A stretch of DNA of 64,000 nucleotides from Streptacidiphilus sp. 4-A2 (GTDB lineage Bacteria; Actinomycetota; Actinomycetes; Streptomycetales; Streptomycetaceae). The stretch is from positions 4,464,001 through 4,528,000 of the forward strand of contig JAAFYY010000001.1 in assembly GCA_014284505.1 (NCBI GenBank), written 5' to 3'. Positions 38,194 through 46,806 of the stretch are shown in pieces (position 1 is the first letter of the stretch; each line of letters starts with the position of its first letter). The position numbers were made by a program, and so were the translations under genes. The notes beneath the pieces are model-generated. The model was not told the DNA's origin. It saw nothing but the letters and a program-made list of their open reading frames with translations, and ran no database searches.

Positions 38194-38848
38194 TTGGTGC
38201 GAAGGATCCTGGTGCGAAGGATTCAGGGGCGGTCCACGGCGCCCGCCGGGCGCGGCCGGCTGGCGGTGGCGGCGGCGCTGGTGCTGGCGGCCGGGGGCTC
38301 GCGGGCCTTTCGGCGTGCGGCAGTTCCAGCAAGGGTCGAGCAGCGCGTCGGCCGCGGCCTCGTCGCTGGCGTCGGCGCTGTCGTCGGCGACGGCCGGGTT
38401 CTCGGGCGCGCCGCCGTCCGCGCTCAAGTCCCAGCTGGCGTCCGGGCTGGCCTCGGCCTCGGAGCGGGTGTCCTCGGCGGCTGCGGCCGCGTCCTCGTTC
38501 GAGGCCTCGGTCTCGGCGGAGGGGCGAAGGCGAGTCAGGCCGCGGTGGCCGCGCTGGGTTCGGTCTCCGGCAGCGGCAACGCGACGGCGGACGTGACACT
38601 GACCGGGGTGCCGCTGTCCACCTCGGGCGGGCTGCACGCGGTGATCGTCAACATCACCAACCGCGGCAGCGCGGAGGCGTCCTACGCGGTGAAGATCGAC
38701 TTCAACGACACCTCGGGCAAGACCGTGGACACCGCGGTCGTCGGGACGCAGAACCTGGCCCCGGGCCGGACCGCGACCCCGGTGGCGTTCAGCCGGCAGT
38801 CCTCCTCCGAGACGCTGGTCCCAAGGTCGCCCAGGCCCAGCGCTACTG
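38194..38848 (+). CDS. Putative lipoprotein (frameshifted)
   Basis: Exported lipid-anchored protein of unknown function. Start TTG 38194 or GTG 38197; signal segment RGRLAVAAALVLAAGG, then with one base restored the lipobox LAGLSAC at about 38310. Next a long Ser/Ala-rich linker (SSSASAAASSLASALSSATA, LASASERVSSAAAAASSFEA), then a beta-rich domain: SGNATADVTLTGVPLSTSGG, HAVIVNITNRGSAEASYAVK, TVDTAVVGTQNLAPGRTATP, resembling FxLYD/immunoglobulin-like extracellular domains. Ends PKVAQAQRY at TGA 38846. Shifts near 38303, 38328, 38520 and 38820. Confidence 0.7.
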
Positions 38849-38949
38849 ACACGCGGCCACCCGCCGCGCGCTCCCGCGCGGCGGGCCGGTACCGGTGATT
38901 GGGAGCAGGCACTGTGGATCTCTCGGCTCCGCCGCCCTACGGTGGGGGC

Positions 38950-40614
38950 ATGGCCATCACCCACAGCGTCAGCAACCAGGCTCCCCCGCTCGTCGGCTAC
39001 GACGTGTTCGCGGCGGACGCCGCCCTGCGCGAAGGGGTGGACCGCTACGCGGCACCGCAGCGGCGCGCGGAGATCGCGGGCGAGCTCGGCGAGCTGGGGC
39101 GGACCGCCGGTTCGGCGCGGGCGCAGCTGTGGGGCGAGCAGGCGAACACCAACGAGCCGGTGCTGCGGACCCATGACCGCTACGGCAACCGGGTGGACGA
39201 GGTCGAGTTCCACCCCGCCTGGCACTCGCTGCTGGAGACGGCCGTAGCGGCCGGGCTCACCGGGGACGCGTGGACCAGGCCGGACGGCCATCTGCGCCGG
39301 GCCGCGGGCTTCCTGGTGTGGTCGCAGGCGGAGGCCGGGCACGGCTGTCCGGTGTCGATGACCCATGCCGCGGTGCCCGCGCTGCGGGCGGATCCGGAGC
39401 TGGCGGCGCAGTGGGTGCCGCGGCTCACCTCCCGCCAGTACCAGCCGGGGCTGCTGCCGCCGCGGGAGAAGGCGGGCTGCCTGGCCGGGATGGGCATGAC
39501 CGAGAAGCAGGGCGGCTCGGACGTCCGGGCCAACACCACCCGCGCGGTGCCGCTGGCCGCGTCCGGGGAGTATCTGCTGACCGGGCACAAGTGGTTCTGC
39601 TCCGCGCCCATGTCGGATGTCTTCCTGGTGCTGGCGCAGGCCCCCGGCGGGCTGAGCTGCTTCGTGCTGCCGCGGGTGCTGCCGGACGGCAGCCGCAACA
39701 CCTTCTCGATCCAGCGGCTCAAGGACAAGCTGGGCAACCGCTCCAACGCCTCCTCCGAGGTGGAGTTCGACGGCACCTGGGCGCAGCGGCTGGGCGAGGA
39801 GGGGCGCGGGGTGGCCACCATCATCGAGATGGTGGCGGCGACCCGGATGGACTGCGTGCTGGGTTCGACGGCGCTGATGCGCCAGGCGGTGGCGCAGGCC
39901 TCGCACCACGCGGCGTACCGCAGTGCCTTCGGCGGGCTGCTGATCGACAAGCCGCTGATGCAGAACGTGCTGGCGGATCTGGCGCTGGAGTCGGAGGCGG
40001 CCACCGCCGCCTCGCTGCGGCTGGCCGCCTCCTTCGACCTGGACACCCCGCAGGAGCGGGAGTTCCGCCGGATGGCGGTCGCGGTGTCCAAATACTGGAT
40101 AACCAAGCGCTGCCCGGTGGTCGCCGCAGAGGCGCTGGAGTGCCTGGGCGGCAATGGCTATGTGGAGGAGTCGGGTCTGCCCCGGCTGTTCCGCGAGTCG
40201 CCGCTGAACTCGGTGTGGGAGGGCTCGGGCAACGTCAACGCGCTGGACGTGCTGCGGGTGCTGGGCCGGGAGCCGCAGGCGGTGGAGGCCTTCCTGGCCG
40301 AGCTGCGGCTGGCCGAGGGCGCCGACGGGCACTTCGACGCGGCTCTGAAGGAGCTGCTGGCGGAGCTGTCGGAGCAGCGCCGGGCGGACGGCATGGAACT
40401 GCGGGCACGCCGGGTGGTGGAGCGGATGGCGCTGCTGCTCCAGGGCTCGCTGCTGCTGCGGCACGCCCCGGCGCCGGTCGCGGACCTCTTCTGCGCCTCG
40501 CGGCTGGGCGGCGACTGGGGCTCGACCTTCGGCACCCTGCCTGGTCGCGCGGCCCCGGCGCTGGCCGGGATCGTCGACCGGGCCCGCCCGCGCACCGGCG
40601 CGGCCCAGGCCTGA
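38950..40614 (+). CDS. AidB-like acyl-CoA dehydrogenase
   Basis: FAD-dependent acyl-CoA dehydrogenase family protein of 554 residues, closest in layout to AidB. ATG 38950 (MAITHSVSNQAPPLVGYDVF). Features: N-terminal helical cap (LGELGRTAGSARAQLWGEQA), GMGMTEKQGGSDVRANTTRA (flavin-binding loop), YLLTGHKWFCSAPMSDVFLV, IQRLKDKLGNRSNASSEVEF, CLGGNGYVEESGLPRLFRES and PLNSVWEGSGNVNALDVLRV, the last three characteristic of the AidB branch. Fully open. AidB belongs to the alkylation response, and an Ada-AlkA/ogt pair lies about 5 kb away, but nothing shows shared control. Confidence 0.9.
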   Translation: MAITHSVSNQAPPLVGYDVFAADAALREGVDRYAAPQRRAEIAGELGELGRTAGSARAQLWGEQANTNEPVLRTHDRYGNRVDEVEFHPAWHSLLETAVAAGLTGDAWTRPDGHLRRAAGFLVWSQAEAGHGCPVSMTHAAVPALRADPELAAQWVPRLTSRQYQPGLLPPREKAGCLAGMGMTEKQGGSDVRANTTRAVPLAASGEYLLTGHKWFCSAPMSDVFLVLAQAPGGLSCFVLPRVLPDGSRNTFSIQRLKDKLGNRSNASSEVEFDGTWAQRLGEEGRGVATIIEMVAATRMDCVLGSTALMRQAVAQASHHAAYRSAFGGLLIDKPLMQNVLADLALESEAATAASLRLAASFDLDTPQEREFRRMAVAVSKYWITKRCPVVAAEALECLGGNGYVEESGLPRLFRESPLNSVWEGSGNVNALDVLRVLGREPQAVEAFLAELRLAEGADGHFDAALKELLAELSEQRRADGMELRARRVVERMALLLQGSLLLRHAPAPVADLFCASRLGGDWGSTFGTLPGRAAPALAGIVDRARPRTGAAQA

Positions 40615-40665
40615 TCCCGGGCCCGGCTACGAGCCCGATCCGGGGCCCGACTCCAGCCCGGCTCC

Positions 40666-40740
40666 GAGCCCGATTCGGGGCTCAATCGCACCCCCCGCAA
40701 GCCTGCTCCAGGCCTGGCCTCAGCCCCGAGACCAGGCCTG
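40666..40740 (+). terminator. Hairpins after the AidB-like gene
   Basis: Two inverted repeats: GAGCCC-GATTCG-GGGCTC (40666-40683) and CAGGCCTGG ... CCAGGCCTG (40709-40717 and 40732-40740, 9-bp perfect arms, 14-base loop). They separate the dehydrogenase gene from the sulfur operon promoter. Confidence 0.6.
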
Positions 40741-40743
40741 TCT

Positions 40744-40773
40744 CATATAGCAAAACGTATGCGTTCATATAGT
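40744..40773 (+). promoter_or_regulatory. Likely promoter of the sulfur operon with CATATAG repeats
   Basis: CATATAG occurs at 40744-40750 and 40766-40772; the second overlaps TATAGT (40768-40773), a good -10 box. Between them AACG-TATG-CGTT is a small dyad. In this GC-rich genome the AT content stands out. Transcription would start near 40779, about 40 bases before the leader ORF. Confidence 0.5.
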
Positions 40774-40787
40774 GGACGCTTATGGAC

Positions 40788-40818
40788 GGCAGAAACCTCG
40801 ACGTGCGAGGCTTCTGCC
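40788..40818 (+). promoter_or_regulatory. RNA hairpin that pairs with the leader ribosome binding site
   Basis: GGCAGAA-A-CCTCG-ACGTG-CGAGG-C-TTCTGCC: 7 + 5 bp with one mismatch and a 5-base loop, ending at the base before the leader ATG (40819). CGAGG (40806-40810), the only Shine-Dalgarno-like element at right distance, is the 3' strand of the inner stem. Confidence 0.6.
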
Positions 40819-40902
40819 ATGTCTGGTGCCGGAACTTCCCTGGTCGGTCGACTCCACGTCGACCTCGGCCGCATGTCCAGCGCCATCTGTCCGGCCTGCT
40901 GA
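40819..40902 (+). CDS. Leader peptide of the sulfur-assimilation operon (27 aa)
   Basis: ATG 40819 to TGA 40900-40902. The peptide starts MSGAGTSLVGRLHVDL and ends GRMSSAICPAC, that is TGT-CCG-GCC-TGC-TGA. It fits the streptomycete putative leader peptide type (RLHVDL...C near the end) found in front of sulfur genes. Actinobacterial sulfur operons are known to use Cys-codon leader peptides for attenuation: when charged Cys-tRNA is scarce, ribosomes stall at the terminal Cys codons and the downstream genes are expressed. Sulfite reductase begins 155 bp later, leaving room for alternative RNA folding. Too short for routine gene callers. Confidence 0.8.
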   Translation: MSGAGTSLVGRLHVDLGRMSSAICPAC

Positions 40903-41057
40903 CCCTCCCCGCCGCCCTGCCCCCCGGCCGCTGCTCCGTCAGCCCGGCCAGGCCGTGCCGCCACCGCGCCCACCGTACATATGTGCTGGTAGAGGATGCG
41001 CGGACCAGGCTCAGATGAACTCCACCAGGCTCCCGCCTCCTGCCGAAGGACTGACCC

Positions 41058-42748
41058 ATGGCCCCCAATTCCACCCAAGACGACGCCTCCGCGCGCCGCC
41101 CGGCGGCGGCCCGCAAGGCCACCCGCCACCGCGGTGAGGGCCAGTGGGGCATGGGCCACCACACCCCGCTGAACGCCAACGAGCAGTTCAAGCGGGACGA
41201 CGACGGTCTCAACGTGCGGACACGGATTGAGACGATCTACTCCAAGCTCGGCTTCGACTCCATCGACCCGGCCGACCTGCGCGGCCGGATGCGCTGGTGG
41301 GGCCTGTACACGCAGCGCAAGGCGGGCATCGACGGCGGCAAGACCGCGATCCTGGAGCCGCACGAGCTGGACGACGAGCACTTCATGCTGCGGGTCCGGA
41401 TCGACGGCGGCCGGCTGACCACGGCTCAGCTGCGCGCCATCGGCGAGGTCTCCGAGACCTACGCCCGCGGCACCGCCGACATCACCGACCGGCAGAACAT
41501 CCAGCTGCACTGGATCCGGATCGAGGATGTCCCGGCGATCTGGGAGAAGCTGGAGGCCGTCGGCCTGTCCACCACCGAGGCCTGCGGCGACTGCCCGCGC
41601 GTGATCATCGGCTCCCCGGTGGCCGGGATCGCCCAGGACGAGATCATCGACGGCAGCCCGGCAGTGGACGAGATCCACCGCCGCTACATCGGCAACCAGG
41701 AGTTCTCCAACCTGCCGCGCAAGTTCAAGACCGCAGTCTCCGGCTCGCCGGTGCAGGACGTGGTGCACGAGATCAACGACATCGCCTTCGTCGGCGTGGT
41801 CCACCCGGAGCACGGCCCCGGCTTCGACCTGTGGGTCGGCGGCGGACTCTCCACCAACCCCCGGCTGGCCGAGCGCCTCGGCGCCTGGGTGCCGCTGGAC
41901 GAGGTCCCGGACGTGTGGGCGGGCGTGGTCGGCATCTTCCGCGACTACGGCTACCGCCGGCTGCGCACCCGCGCCCGGCTCAAGTTCCTGATGGCGGACT
42001 GGGGACCGGCGAAGTTCCGCCAGGTACTGGAGGACGAATACCTCAAGTACTCGCTGATCGACGGCGCGGCCCGGCCGAGCCCAGCACCCGCTGGCGACCA
42101 CGTCGGGGTCCACCCGCAGCAGGACGGCGGTTCTACGTCGGCTTCGCGCCCGGGTCGGCGGGTCGACGACCAGCTCACCAGGATCGCGGTATGGCCGCCG
42201 CCACGGCTCGGACGGCTGCGGACCACGTCGAGCAGAAGATGATCGTCCTGGACGTCGAGGCCGACCAGGTCGAGTCGCTGGTCTCCGCGCTGGAGGCGCT
42301 GGACTCCAGGTCCGGCCGTCCTCGTTCCGGCGCGGCACCATCGCCTGCACCGGCATCGAGTTCTGCAAGCTCGCCATCGTCGAGACCAAGGGCCGCGCGC
42401 AGACCCTGATCTCCGAACTGGAGCAGCGGCTGCCCGGATTCGACCAGCCGATCAGCATCAACGTCAACGGCTGCCCCAACGCCTGCGCCCGGATCCAGAC
42501 CGGCGACATCGGCCTCAAGGGCCAGCTGGTGCTGGACGCGAGGGCCGCCAGGTCGAGGGCTACCAGGTGCACCTGGGCGGAGCCTGGGCTTCGAGGCCGG
42601 CTTCGGCCGCAAGGTCCGCGGCCTCAAGGTCACCGCCGACGAACTGCCGACTACGTGGAGCGGGTGCTGCGCCGCTTCGACGCCGAGCGCACCGAGGGCG
42701 AGCGCTTCGCCGAGTGGGCGCTGCGCGCGACGAGGGGGCCTGGCATGA
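41058..42748 (+). CDS. cysI: Nitrite/sulfite reductase, siroheme type (frameshifted)
   Basis: Ferredoxin-dependent sulfite reductase that makes sulfide for cysteine synthesis. From ATG 41058: FKRDDDGLNVRTRIETIYSK, RGRMRWWGLYTQRKAGIDGG, LRVRIDGGRLTTAQLRAIGE, GTADITDRQNIQLHWIRIED, STTEACGDCPRVIIGSPVAG, YIGNQEFSNLPRKFKTAVSG, FDLWVGGGLSTNPRLAERLG. The siroheme/4Fe-4S ligands are CTGIEFC and GCPNAC (about 42350 and 42470). Frame breaks start at about 42075 and recur (42100-42320, 42545, 42590, 42650, 42733); the first 1 kb is clean. End ATGA overlaps the next gene. First enzyme gene of the cys operon, under the leader at 40819. Confidence 0.92.
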
Positions 42749-42935
42749 GCGAGCGCGCCGCACCGTTCTACTGCCCCTACTGCGGGACGAGGATCTGCGC
42801 CCGAGCGAGGACGGCGGGCACGGGAGCTGGCAGTGCGCCGCCTGCCGGCGCGCGTTCTCGGTCAAGTTCCTCGGCCTGCTCTCCGCCCACGCGTCCGCTC
42901 CGCCCACCCATCCGCTCCCGGGGACCGACAGATGA
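42745..42935 (+). CDS. Small zinc-ribbon protein in cys operon
   Basis: About 63 residues from ATG 42745: YCPYCGDEDLRPSEDGG after restoring one G near 42786, then SWQCAACRRAFSVKFLGLLS. Two CxxC pairs form a rubredoxin-like zinc ribbon. Overlaps both neighbours (ATGA at each end), so it is co-translated with sulfite reductase and cysH. Proteins of this kind sit at the same spot in streptomycete cys operons; role unknown, perhaps in cofactor or sulfur delivery. Confidence 0.78.
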
Positions 42936-43648
42936 CCGCACCGACTGAGATACCGCGCCGTTCGGGGGCGGAGCTGGAGGCCTGGCCACCGCGGCCGGGC
43001 AGGCACTGGAGCAGGCCGACGCGCAGGAGGTCGTGCGCTGGGCGGCCGAGACCTTCGGCCGCCGCTTCGCGGTCACCTCCTCGATGGAGGACGCCGTGGT
43101 CGCGCACCTGGCCTCCACCGCACTGCCCGGGGTCGACGTGATCTTCCTGGACACCGGCTACCACTTCCCGAGACCATCGGCACCCGCGACGCCGTGGCCG
43201 CCACCTATCCGGTGAACATCCGGACGCTGACGCCACGTCAGAGCGTGGCCGAGCAGGACGCCGAGTACGGGCCGCGGCTGCACGACGCGACCCGGACCTG
43301 TGCTGCGCGCTGCGCAAGGTCGAGCCGCTGAACCGGGGCCTGGCCGAGTACGACGCCTGGGCCACCGGGCTGCGCCGGGACGAGTCGCCGACCCGGGCCG
43401 GCACCCCGGTGGTCTCCTTCGACCCAAGCGGCAGAAGGTCAAGATCGCGCCCATCGCCCGCTGGACCCAGCAGGACGTGGACGCTACGTGGCCGAGCACG
43501 GGATCCTGCTGAACACCCTGCTGATGGACGGCTATGCCTCGATCGGCTGCGCCCCGAGTCCTGCACCCGCCGGGTACTCGACGGCGAGGACGCCCGCTCG
43601 GGGCGCTGGGCCGGGGCCGGCAAGACCGAGTGCGGCATCCACCTGTAG
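42932..43648 (+). CDS. cysH: Assimilatory APS/PAPS reductase (frameshifted)
   Basis: Reduces activated sulfate to sulfite. Joined reading from ATG 42932: EVVRWAAETFGRRFAVTSSM, DAVVAHLASTALPGVDVIFL, TGYHFPETIGTRDAVAATYP, DLCCALRKVEPLNRGL, VSFDPKRQKVKIAPIARW, TECGIHL. The Cys pair in DLCCALRK and a second Cys pair ligate a 4Fe-4S cluster, marking the APS-type. The second pair reads IGCAPESCTRRV when one missing G is restored (near 43556), i.e. Cys-x4-Cys where CxxC is usual. Other shifts near 42980, 43170 (CCGGAG to CCGAG), 43290, 43425 and 43485. Confidence 0.88.
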
Positions 43649-43678
43649 CCACCGCCGGCAGCCCCTCGCCCCGCAAGC

Positions 43679-43743
43679 GCAGCCCTGTAGTCCAGCCCGT
43701 AAGCCCGGCCCTGTAAGCCCAGCCCTGTAGTCCAGCCCTGTAG
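43679..43743. repeat. Short CCCTGTAGTCCAG-type repeats between cysH and cysC
   Basis: Five imperfect copies of a 13-17 bp unit (AGCCCTGTAGTCC, AGCCCGTAAGCCC, CCTGTAAGCCC, AGCCCTGTAGTCC, AGCCCTGTAG). Every frame is closed by the embedded TAG/TAA. It is the only real gap (147 bp) inside an operon whose other junctions overlap or nearly touch. Confidence 0.6.
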
Positions 43744-43795
43744 CCACCGCCCGGCCCGGACGAGCCGGCCACGCACCCACCCTGGAGCAGACCTG

Positions 43796-44375
43796 ATGAC
43801 CACTGATGTCGACGCACCGCCCGCCACGGCGGCCGCCGTGCAGGAGTGCGGCGCCACCGTGTGGCTGACCGGCCTGCCCAGCGCCGGGAAGACCACCATC
43901 GCGCTGGCCCTGGCCGAGCGGCTGCGGGCCGAGGGCCACCGGGTGGAGCTGCTGGACGGCGACGAGGTCCGCACCTTCCTCTCCGCCGGGCTCGGCTTCA
44001 GCGCCGCGGACCGCGACACCAACATCCAGCGCATCGGTTATGTCGCCGAACTGCTGGCCTCCAACGGGGTCAAGGTGCTGGCCCCGGTGATCGCCCCTAC
44101 GCCGCCTCCGCGCCGCGGTAGCCGCCCGGCACGCCGGCCAGGGCACCACCTACCTGGAGGTGCATGTGGCCACCCCGGTCGAGGTGTGCTCGGTCCGCGA
44201 CGTCAAGGGCCTGTACGCCAAGCAGGCCGCCGGCGAGATCTCCGGCCTGACCGGGGTGGACGACCCCTACGAGCCACCGGCCGCACCCGACCTGCGGATC
44301 GAGGCGCACACCCAGCCGGTCGCCGACTCCGCCGCCGCCCTGCACGCACTGCTCACCGAGAGGGGCCTGGCATGA
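43796..44375 (+). CDS. cysC: Adenylylsulfate kinase (frameshifted)
   Basis: Phosphorylates APS to PAPS. ATG 43796; ECGATVWLTGLPSAGKTTIA (Walker A GLPSAGKTT), RVELLDGDEVRTFLSAGLGF, SAADRDTNIQRIGYVAELLA, SNGVKVLAPVIAP, then after shifts near 44097, 44115 and 44140 VHVATPVEVCSVRDVKGLYA, KQAAGEISGLTGVDDPYEPP, ending LLTERGLA. About 190 residues, complete. Stop overlaps the cysD start (ATGA). Having both an APS-type CysH and CysC suggests PAPS is also needed for sulfation or that reductase specificity is broad. Confidence 0.93.
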
Positions 44376-45301
44376 CCTCCGCGGCCGACTTCCTGACCAG
44401 CAGCGAGCACGACACCCCCTTCGCCCTGTCGCACCTGGACGCGCTGGAGGCCGAGGCCGCCCACATCTTCCGCGAGGTGGCCGGGGAGTTCGAGCGCCCG
44501 GTGATCCTGTTCTCCGGCGGCAAGGACTCCATCGTCATGCTGCACGTGGCGCTGAAGGCCTTCTGGCCCGCGCCGGTGCCGTTCGCGCTGCTGCACGTGG
44601 ACACCGGGCACAACTTCCCGAGGTGCTGGCCTACCGCGACCGCACCGTGGCCGAGCACGGGCTGCGGCTGCATGTGGCCTCGGTCCAGGAGTTCATCGAC
44701 AACGGCCGGCTGCGCGAGCGTCCGGACGGGCTGCGCAACCCGCTGCAGACCGTGCCGCTGCTCGACGGCATCGAGAGCAACCGCTTCGACGCGGTCTTCG
44801 GCGGGGCCGCCGCGACGAGGAGAAGGCCCGTGCCAAGGAGCGGGTCTTCTCGCTGCGCGACGAGTTCGGCGCCTGGGACCCGCGCCGCCAGCGCCCCGAG
44901 CTGTGGTCGCTCTACAACGGCCGGCACTCCCCGGCGAGCACGTCCGGGTCTTCCGCTGTCCAACTGGACCGAGCTGGACGTCTGGCAGTACATCGAGCGC
45001 GAGGGATCGACCTGCCGCCGATCTACTACGCGCACGAGCGCGAGGTGTTCTCCGCAACGGCATGTGGCTGACCGCCGGCGAGTGGGGCGGTCCCAAGGAG
45101 CAGCCGGTCGAGCGCCGCCAGGTGCGCTACCGCACCGTCGGCGACATGTCCTGCACCGGCGTCGACTCCGGCGCCGGCACCGTGGCCGCCGTCATCGCCG
45201 AGGTCGCCGCCAGCAGGCTGACCGAACGCGGGGCCACCCGCGCCGACGACAAGATGTCCGAGGCCGCCATGGAAGACCGCAAGCGCGAGGGGTACTTCTA
45301 G
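44372..45301 (+). CDS. cysD: Sulfate adenylyltransferase small subunit (frameshifted)
   Basis: ATP-sulfurylase catalytic subunit: ATP + sulfate to APS. ATG 44372; HLDALEAEAAHIFREVAGEF, VILFSGGKDSIVMLHVALKA (PP-loop SGGKDS), LLHVDTGHNFPEVLAYRDRT, LQTVPLLDGIESNRFDAVFG, FSLRDEFGAWDPRRQRPELW, PLSNWTELDVWQYIEREG, TVGDMSCTGVDSGAGTVAAV, SEAAMEDRKREGYF. About 310 residues. Shifts near 44620 (CCGGAG to CCGAG), 44812, 44935, 44950, 45008 and 45055. Followed at 3 bp by cysN. Confidence 0.93.
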   Translation: MTSAADFLTSSEHDTPFALSHLDALEAEAAHIFREVAGEFERPVILFSGGKDSIVMLHVALKAFWPAPVPFALLHVDTGHNFPRCWPTATAPWPSTGCGCMWPRSRSSSTTAGCASVRTGCATRCRPCRCSTASRATASTRSSAGPPRRGEGPCQGAGLLAARRVRRLGPAPPAPRAVVALQRPALPGEHVRVFRCPTGPSWTSGSTSSARDRPAADLLRARARGVLRNGMWLTAGEWGGPKEQPVERRQVRYRTVGDMSCTGVDSGAGTVAAVIAEVAASRLTERGATRADDKMSEAAMEDRKREGYF

Positions 45302-45303
45302 AC

Positions 45304-46607
45304 ATGAGCACCGAACTGCACCGCAACCCCGCCGCGGTCGAGGCCGGCTCCGCGACCGCACTGCTGCGCTTCGCCACCGCCGGATCGGTCGACGACGGCA
45401 AGTCCACCCTGGTCGGACGGCTGCTGCACGACTCCAAGTCGGTCCTGGCCGACCAGTTGGAGGCGGTCGCGCACGCCTCGCAGCAGCGCGGCCAGGACGC
45501 CCCGACCTGGCGCTGCTCACCGACGGCCTGCGCGCCGAACGCGAGCAGGGCATCACCATCGATGTCGCCTACCGCTACTTCGCCACCGCCCGGCGGCGGT
45601 TCATCCTCGCCGACACCCCGGGCATGTGCAGTACACCGCAACATGGTCACCGGCGCCTCCACCGCCGAGCTGGCCGTGGTGCTGGTCGACGCCCGCAACG
45701 GCGTGGTCGAGCAGACCCGCCGGCACGCCGCGGTCGCCGCGCTGCTGCGGGTGCCGCACCTGGTGCTCGCGGTCAACAAGATGGACCTGGTCGGTTACGC
45801 CGAGCCGGTGTTCGCCGCCATCGCCGCCGAGTTCTCCGGCTACGCCGCCTCACTCGGGGTCCCGACGTCACCGCCGTCCCGATCTCGGCCCTGGCCGGGG
45901 ACAATGTGGTCGAGCCCTCCGCGAACATGGACTGGTACGGCGGCCCGACGCTGCTGGAGCACCTGGAGAGCGTCCCGGTCGGCAACGACCCCTCCGACGA
46001 GCCGGTGCGCTTCCCGGTGCAGTACGTGATCCGCCCGCAGAGCGGCGAGCACCGCGACTACCGCGGCTACGCCGGGCAGCTGGCCTCCGGGTGCTGCGCA
46101 CCGGCGACCGGGTGACCGTCCAGCCCCCGGCCTGACCAGCACCGTGGCCGGGATCGACGTACTCGGCAAGGACACCGGGGTGGCCTGGCCCCGCAGTCGG
46201 TGACCGTCCGGCTGGCCGACGACATCGACGTCTCGCGCGGCGACCTGATCTCCGGCGGAGCCCCGGTGGAGCCCACCCAGGACGTCACCGCGACCGTCTC
46301 CCACCTGAACGAGCGTCCGCTGACGGTCGGCGACCGGGTGCTGCAAGCACACCACCAGGACCGTGCGGGCGATCGTCAAGGACATCCCTACCTGATCGAC
46401 ATCGACACCTGGCACACGTCGACCGGCCCGGAGCGCTGCGGGTCAACGACATCGGCCGGGTCGTGCTGCGGACCGCCGAGCCGCTGGCGCTGGACCCGTA
46501 CGCGGTCAACCGCACGGGTTCCTTCTGCTGATCGACCCGGCGACGGCACCACCCTGACCGCCGGCATGGCCGGCGAGTCCTTGAGCCCGGACCTGCCGGA
46601 CTCATGA
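45304..46607 (+). CDS. cysN: Sulfate adenylyltransferase large subunit, GTPase (frameshifted)
   Basis: GTPase partner of CysD. ATG 45304; ATAGSVDDGKSTLVGRLLHD (G1), GITIDVAYRYFAT, LADTPGHVQYTRNMVTGAST (G3, joined across shifts near 45500 and 45630), VNKMDLVGYAEPVF (G4), then EF-Tu-like beta domains: VQYVIRPQSGEHRDYRGYAG, VTVRLADDIDVSRGDLISGG, ATVSHLNERPLTVGDRVL, RVNDIGRVVLRTAEPLALDP. No fused APS kinase; the separate cysC supplies it. Ends SLSPDLPDS at TGA 46605. Further shifts near 45868, 46092, 46130, 46190, 46345, 46385, 46425, 46520. Confidence 0.92.
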
Positions 46608-46623
46608 CGAAAGGGAACCCACG

Positions 46624-46773
46624 ATGGGCGGCGAGGCGTACTCCCGCATGGCAAAGGAAGGCGGGCGCGTCGGCAGCGGCGCGCTCGGCGCTGGACAGGG
46701 CGGAATCGGCAGCTGTCGAAATGTCTGCTGCCGACGGTTTCGTAAAGTCGAACTGTCTGCTGCCGACTGTTTC
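46624..46773 (+). CDS. Candidate Cys-containing small ORF upstream of ssuA (49 aa)
   Basis: ATG 46624, with AAAGGGA upstream, 16 bp after cysN. The peptide is Gly-rich (GGRVGSGALGAGQGGIGS) and then reads CRNVCCRRFRKVELSAADCF before TGA 46771. The four Cys codons fall in and beside the 20-bp repeats at 46722-46806, as one would expect of an attenuating leader. Alternative: ATG 46721 gives a 30-residue frame with the repeated peptide NCLLPTVSE. Which frame, if any, is translated is unproven. Confidence 0.4.
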
Positions 46774-46806
46774 TGAAATACCAAACTGTCTGCTGCCGAC
46801 GGTTTC
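46722..46806 (+). repeat. Three 20-bp direct repeats with upstream complementary segments
   Basis: TGTCTGCTGCCGACGGTTTC at 46722-46741 and 46787-46806, and one-mismatch copy at 46754-46773; starts 32 and 33 bp apart. Each contains GCTGCCGAC. Upstream CGTCGGCAGC (46668-46677) and TCGGCAGC (46706-46713) are exact complements, so mutually exclusive stems can form. Located in the leader of ssuA. Confidence 0.75.

Noticed and set aside
38173..40464. 763-residue open frame on the minus strand
   Set aside because: Shadow of the AidB-like gene and lipoprotein; composition Arg/Gln/His-rich without motifs.
40743..42572. 609-residue minus-strand frame over sulfite reductase
   Set aside because: Shadow; the plus strand has the siroheme and 4Fe-4S Cys motifs and operon structure.
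46722..46806. CRISPR array
   Set aside because: Three 20-bp repeats only 12-13 bp apart, no spacers of normal length, no cas genes.
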